Shown: in pieces, positions 60,085 to 64,000 of the stretch
Numbering within the stretch: position 1 is the stretch's first letter
Layout: every line of letters starts with the position of its first letter
Source: Agromyces sp. LHK192
GTDB taxonomy: Bacteria > Actinomycetota > Actinomycetes > Actinomycetales > Microbacteriaceae
Direction: 5' to 3'
Length of the DNA stretch: 64,000 bases
Assembly (NCBI RefSeq): GCF_004006235.1
Contig: NZ_CP034753.1
Location: 2,666,001 to 2,730,000 of the forward strand
Translations under genes and position numbers: made by a program
The notes under the pieces: model-generated
What the model saw: the letters and a program-made list of their open reading frames with translations, nothing else
Told to the model about the DNA's origin: nothing
Databases searched by the model: none

Positions 60085-60741
60085 ATGTCGCAGCAGGTCG
60101 TCGTCCAGAACCTCTCCATCTCGCTCGACGGATTCGGCACGGGCGAGGGCATCACGTTCGAGGCTCCGTTCGGCCACGCCGGCGAACGGCTCCACGAATG
60201 GATGTTCGCGACCCGGTTCGGCGGCGCGATGTTCGGCACCGGGTCCGGCGGCAGCGGCGTCGACCACGCCTTCGCGACCCTGCACGACGTGGGCGTCGGC
60301 GCCGAGATCATGGGCCGCGGCAAGTTCGACTACCGCACCGGTCCCTGGGAGGGGCTCGGCACCGACGACGAATGGCGCGGCTGGTGGGGCGAGAATCCCC
60401 CGTTCCACACGCCCGTGTTCGTACTCACGCACCACCCGCGCCCGTCCATCGAGATGGAGGGCGGCACGGTGTTCCACTTCGTCGACGCCCTGCCGGCCGA
60501 GGCGCTGGCCCTCGCCCGCGAGGCGGCGGGCGATCTCGACGTGCGGATCGGCGGGGGCCCGTCGATGGTGCGCGACTTCCTCGCGGCAGGACTCGTCGAC
60601 GTGCTCCACGTGGTGCAGGTGCCGATCCTCCTCGGCCGCGGTGTCCGCCTCTGGGACGGGCTCGAGGGCCTCGAGCAGCAGTACTCGATCGAGGCCGTCG
60701 CGTCGCCGAGCGGCGTCGTGCACCTCGTCTTCAGCCGCTGA
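60085..60741 (+). CDS. RibD-C/dihydrofolate reductase family protein
   Basis: 218 residues, DHFR-like fold with the ISLDGFGTGEG start, MGRGKFDYR (~80), FVLTHHPRP, a nucleotide-binding VRIGGGPSMVRDFLAAGLVD (~154-173) and the typical VPILLGRGVRLWDGL end. Such proteins reduce unknown substrates with NADPH; the gene is not clustered with folate or riboflavin genes. ATG 60085 has GGAGG upstream. Controlled by the divergent HxlR regulator by position. Confidence 0.87.
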   Translation: MSQQVVVQNLSISLDGFGTGEGITFEAPFGHAGERLHEWMFATRFGGAMFGTGSGGSGVDHAFATLHDVGVGAEIMGRGKFDYRTGPWEGLGTDDEWRGWWGENPPFHTPVFVLTHHPRPSIEMEGGTVFHFVDALPAEALALAREAAGDLDVRIGGGPSMVRDFLAAGLVDVLHVVQVPILLGRGVRLWDGLEGLEQQYSIEAVASPSGVVHLVFSR

Positions 60742-60769
60742 CGCGTCAGCCGCTGAGGCGTTCGCCGCG

Positions 60770-62521
60770 TCAGCAGTCGGGGCGGCAGCCTCGCTGGTAG
60801 AGGGCGTCGACGAGCACCGCGCCGAGGTCTTCCGGCTTCGCGGCGGAGTAGGCGGCACCGCCGGTGGCCGTGGCGATCTGCTGCATGGCGGCCAGGTCGG
60901 TGTCGGGTCCGAACCCGACCATGATCACCGGGACCGGCTTGAGCGGGTCGTTCTGCTCGCCGAGCTTGGCGAGCAGGGTCGGCAGGTCCATGCCGTTCTC
61001 GTCCTCGTTCTTGCCGTCGGTGATCAGCAGCACGGAGTTGACCATCTCGGGGTCGTACCCCTCGCGCACCCGCTGCACCGCAGCGAGCGTCGTGTCGTAC
61101 AGCCCCGTCGCGCCGCCGAGGCGCTGGTGCAGCGACCCGACGATCGCGTGGATGTTCGCCAGGTGCGCCCCGTCGGCCAGCGGCGCGATCGGCGCCATGT
61201 CCTCGTAGTCGAGGTCGCCGTTGCGAGCCGTCGAGAAGATCCACACGCCGAGTTCGACCTCACCCGAGAACTGGCTCATCGCCCCGCCCGCGGCCTGCTG
61301 GAACACGTCGATGCGGCGCAGCCCGTTCGCCGCGGGCTCCTCCATCGACCCCGACACGTCGATCACCGCGAGCATCCGCGAACGCAGCGTCATGATGCCC
61401 CACAGCCGCAGGATGTCGAGCTGCGCGGAACCGATCTCCTGGGTCTTGAGCACCGTCTCGAGCGCGGTGTCGGTGTACGGCACCTCAGTGCTGATGCCGG
61501 TGATCGCGAGCGAACCCGAACCGTCGGGGCGACGCAGCCCCGCGTCGAGCATCGGCTGCGCGCTCGCGCGCAGCACGCGCTCGAACTCGTCGAGGAGCCA
61601 ACCGCGGGCCTGCTCGTCCTCGTCGAGCGGCATCGCGACGAGCGGGTACTCGAGGACGACGGTGCCGTCGGACGGGTACTCGGCGACCAGCTGGTCTTCG
61701 GGGTTGTCGAGGTTGTGCTCCGCGATCTCGACCTCGCTGAGGATCACCGCCGTCGGGGTCGACGACGTGAGCGACGTCGCGATGGCCGCCTCCGTCGATC
61801 CGGGGATCTGCCGGCCCAGCGACATCATGGCGCCGGCGAACTGACGCGGGTCGGCCTCCGACGACACGGACCGGACCGCGTAGAGACCGGCGATGCTGCC
61901 GGCCGAGGCCTGCGGGTCCGGCATGATCGTCGGCAACTGCCGATCGCGCACCCTCGCCCAGGTGATCGGCTCAGCCTCGACGGCTTCGGCGTGCTGGCGC
62001 GGCACGCCGAGCACGACCGGGGAGACCGCGACCGAGCCGCGGTTGTCGAGCTCCGGAACGGTCTGCCCCATCGACGACGCGAGGGAGGACAGCCGGTTGA
62101 CCCACACGCCCGATCCGGGGATCCAGGCGTCGCCCTCGAACGTCCGTGCCGCGATCGACGCGACCGCATCCGCCGAGGCCTGCGTGACGACGTCGACCGC
62201 GAGGCAGTCGTCGACGTCGGGGTTCTCGGCGAGCCGCTCGGAGATGTCTGCGACCGCGCTGCCGATCGAGGGGTCGACGACGACCACGAGCGGCTCGACG
62301 CCCTCGCACGAGTCGCTCGAGGCGACCGCCCCGTCGGACGAGGCGTTGCTGCCGATCCACACGAAGCCGAGCGTTCCGACGACGGCGACGGCGACGCCGC
62401 CCGCGATGACGGCGAGGAGCAGACCGCGCCGCGACTTCGGCACGCGGATGCCGGGGCGGGTGCGCTCACGCCGGGTGGGGAGGTACTTCGGCTCGGGTGC
62501 GGGGGTGCTGTGCCGTCCCAT
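60770..62521 (-). CDS. Membrane-anchored substrate-binding plus VWA domain protein (paralog 2)
   Basis: 583 residues; like the gene at 37920-39650 it has a basic N-terminus starting MGRHS, one helix (~33-55), a binding-protein-like domain (~65-335) and a VWA domain (~380-577) with intact MIDAS (Asp388 in IDVSGSM; LLITDGKNEDENG). The VWA halves of the two paralogs are nearly the same, the binding-domain halves are much more diverged. It ends CRPDC. ATG 62521 has GGAG upstream, and a -10-like TATGAT at 62601-62606 leaves a ~70-nt leader. Function unknown. Confidence 0.88.
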   Translation of the reverse strand: MGRHSTPAPEPKYLPTRRERTRPGIRVPKSRRGLLLAVIAGGVAVAVVGTLGFVWIGSNASSDGAVASSDSCEGVEPLVVVVDPSIGSAVADISERLAENPDVDDCLAVDVVTQASADAVASIAARTFEGDAWIPGSGVWVNRLSSLASSMGQTVPELDNRGSVAVSPVVLGVPRQHAEAVEAEPITWARVRDRQLPTIMPDPQASAGSIAGLYAVRSVSSEADPRQFAGAMMSLGRQIPGSTEAAIATSLTSSTPTAVILSEVEIAEHNLDNPEDQLVAEYPSDGTVVLEYPLVAMPLDEDEQARGWLLDEFERVLRASAQPMLDAGLRRPDGSGSLAITGISTEVPYTDTALETVLKTQEIGSAQLDILRLWGIMTLRSRMLAVIDVSGSMEEPAANGLRRIDVFQQAAGGAMSQFSGEVELGVWIFSTARNGDLDYEDMAPIAPLADGAHLANIHAIVGSLHQRLGGATGLYDTTLAAVQRVREGYDPEMVNSVLLITDGKNEDENGMDLPTLLAKLGEQNDPLKPVPVIMVGFGPDTDLAAMQQIATATGGAAYSAAKPEDLGAVLVDALYQRGCRPDC

Positions 62522-62685
62522 GTGGACTCCAGGGAGGTCGGGAGCGACGGCGAGCACCATCGCTTCTCGAGAACGCCCCTGGGGGTCGGGGCCGCGTCGA
62601 ATCATACGGCAGATCGCGGGCTCCCTGCGCCGTTCGTCCACAGGGCCTGCGACGAGGCGCCCAGTGTCAGGCGGGGCCACCGGGA

Positions 62686-63762
62686 TCACACGTTGAAGCG
62701 GAACTCCACCACGTCGCCGTCCTGCATGACGTAGTCCTTGCCCTCCATGCGGGCCTTGCCCTTCGCCCGGGCCTCGACGACCGAGCCGGTCTCGACGAGA
62801 TCGTCGAACGAGATGACCTCGGCCTTGATGAAACCGCGCTCGAAGTCGGTGTGGATGACGCCCGCCGCCTGCGGCGCCTTGGCGCCCTGCGGGATCGTCC
62901 AGGCGCGCGACTCCTTGGGGCCGGCGGTGAGGTACGTCTGCAGCCCGAGCGTGGCGAAGCCGATGCGCGCGAGCTGGTCGAGGCCGGACTCCTCCTGGCC
63001 GGTCGACGCGAGCAGCTCGGCGGCGTCGGCGGGGTCCAGGTCGATGAGCTCGGACTCGATCTTCGCGTCCAGGAAGACGGCCTCGGCCGGCGCGACGAGC
63101 GCCGCGAGTTCCGCCTTCTTCGAGGCATCCGTCAGCACCTGCTCGTCGACGTTGAAGACGTAGATGAACGGCTTCGACGTGAGCAGGCCGAGCTCGCGGA
63201 TCGGCGCCAGGTCGAGCTTCGACGCGGCCGACAGCGGCGTGCCCGCCTGCAGGAGCTCCTGCGCCTCCTTCGCGGTGGCGAGCACCTGCGGGTCGAGCTT
63301 GCGGCCCTTGACCTCCTTCTCGTAGCGCACGATCGCGCGCTCGAGCGTCTCGAGGTCGGCGAGGATCAGCTCGGTGTTGATCGTCTCCATGTCCGACTTC
63401 GGGTCCACGGCGCCGTCGACGTGCACGACGTCGGAGTCCTCGAAGCCGCGCACCACCTGGGCGATCGCGTCGGCCTCGCGGATGTTCGCGAGGAACTTGT
63501 TGCCGAGGCCCTCGCCCTCGCTCGCGCCGCGCACGATGCCGGCGATGTCGACGAACGACACGGTCGCCGGCAGGATGCGCTCCGAGCCGAAGATCCCCGC
63601 AAGCGTCTCGAGCCGAGGGTCGGGCAGGTTGACCACGCCGATGTTGGGCTCGATCGTCGCGAACGGGTAGTTCGCGGCGAGCACCTGGTTCTTGGTCAGC
63701 GCGTTGAAGAGGGTCGACTTGCCGACGTTCGGGAGACCGACGATTCCGATGGTGAGTGCCAC
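62686..63762 (-). CDS. ychF: Redox-regulated ATPase/GTPase YchF (Obg family)
   Basis: 358 residues. P-loop GLPNVGKST (~7-15), switch DIAGIVRGASEGEGLGNKFL (~68-87), NVDEQV (~203) and the C-terminal TGS-like domain ending KDYVMQDGDVVEFRFNV. YchF is an ATP-preferring Obg-family protein that acts on ribosomes in oxidative stress and translation start. ATG 63762. It is alone on the minus strand between the truncated DHFR-fold gene and paralog 2. Confidence 0.95.
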   Translation of the reverse strand: MALTIGIVGLPNVGKSTLFNALTKNQVLAANYPFATIEPNIGVVNLPDPRLETLAGIFGSERILPATVSFVDIAGIVRGASEGEGLGNKFLANIREADAIAQVVRGFEDSDVVHVDGAVDPKSDMETINTELILADLETLERAIVRYEKEVKGRKLDPQVLATAKEAQELLQAGTPLSAASKLDLAPIRELGLLTSKPFIYVFNVDEQVLTDASKKAELAALVAPAEAVFLDAKIESELIDLDPADAAELLASTGQEESGLDQLARIGFATLGLQTYLTAGPKESRAWTIPQGAKAPQAAGVIHTDFERGFIKAEVISFDDLVETGSVVEARAKGKARMEGKDYVMQDGDVVEFRFNV

Positions 63763-63798
63763 GGGCGACCAGTCTACCGGCGACGCGCGCGCAGCCCG

Positions 63799-64000
63799 TC
63801 AGTCGGGGTCGACCCGCCATCGCATGAGCACGTTGCCGGATGCCTCCCACACGCGCGTGCCGATGAGCTTCAGCGCGACCGGCGGCCGGGAGTCGAAGAG
63901 CGGCACGCCTGATCCTCCGATGAGCGGGAACGTCACGAGCTGGAGTTCGTCGACGAGGCCTTCGCGCATGAGGTGGTTCCACAGCACCCGGCCGAGCAGC
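63799..64000 (-). CDS. RibD-C/dihydrofolate reductase family protein, C-terminal fragment
   Basis: About 67 C-terminal residues, 5' end outside the window. The sequence LVDELQLVTFPLIGGSGVPLFDS is the typical end of a DHFR-like RibD C-terminal domain; the frame is open through base 64000. It is related to, though diverged from, the gene at 60085-60741. Substrate unknown. Confidence 0.8.
   Translation of the reverse strand, partial: LLGRVLWNHLMREGLVDELQLVTFPLIGGSGVPLFDSRPPVALKLIGTRVWEASGNVLMRWRVDPD

Noticed and set aside
60739..60770. TGACGCGTCA palindrome and repeats of CAGCCGCTGA at the end of the DHFR-fold gene as an attachment site
   Set aside because: Too short and overlapping coding sequence; nothing integrated nearby.

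Overview
This is a 64 kb piece of a GC-rich actinobacterial chromosome. Strong G/C third-position bias, many ATGA/GTGA gene overlaps, GTG and TTG starts, a 7Fe ferredoxin next to dapC, CWB2 cell-wall repeats and candidate GlnR-, MtrA- and Zur-type sites point to the Microbacteriaceae (Agromyces/Microbacterium-like; the genus is a guess). It looks like core chromosome. I see no tRNA or rRNA gene, transposase, integrase, prophage or CRISPR array.

Layout. 0-6 kb: end of a penicillin-acylase-type hydrolase, citrate synthase, dapC-fdxA with two small membrane/lipoprotein genes, an enoyl-CoA hydratase, and an M23 peptidase behind a possible MtrA site. 6-14 kb: typA and a complete oligopeptide ABC transporter operon read on the minus strand. 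14-23 kb: a CPBP protease, two small unknowns, then a minus-strand operon glyA-sdaA-gcvT-gcvH-gcvP behind a tandem glycine riboswitch. It can cleave glycine, make serine from glycine and deaminate serine to pyruvate. 23-31 kb: an M20 amidohydrolase, a DUF1294 protein, and the NAD de novo operon nrtR-like regulator-nadA-nadB-nadC-cysteine desulfurase. 31-36 kb: a 1431-residue nitrate reductase/diflavin reductase fusion behind a GlnR-like box.

36-45 kb: an MFS exporter, the first of two substrate-binding/VWA membrane proteins, a phosphoribosyltransferase, a MocR regulator and an EamA transporter whose start codons overlap head to head inside a dyad, then a PrmC-like methyltransferase and an Fpg/Nei glycosylase. 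45-54 kb: a Pr6Pr membrane protein, a trp leader peptide with attenuator before a fused TrpE-TrpG enzyme, a second Fpg/Nei paralog, a CWB2-M23 wall protein, an acyltransferase, and an ECF sigma factor with a putative membrane partner. 54-59 kb: a zinc-uptake locus, aztA diverging from aztB-aztD-aztC-aztD around a Zur-like box. 59-64 kb: a J-domain-like membrane protein, an HxlR regulator diverging from a RibD/DHFR-fold protein, the second SBP-VWA paralog, ychF and a truncated RibD/DHFR-fold protein.

The main interest is regulatory: several recognisable cis-elements sit in front of metabolic operons, along with a duplicated SBP-VWA family of unknown function whose leaders are structured. All assignments come from reading the sequence; no database search was run.
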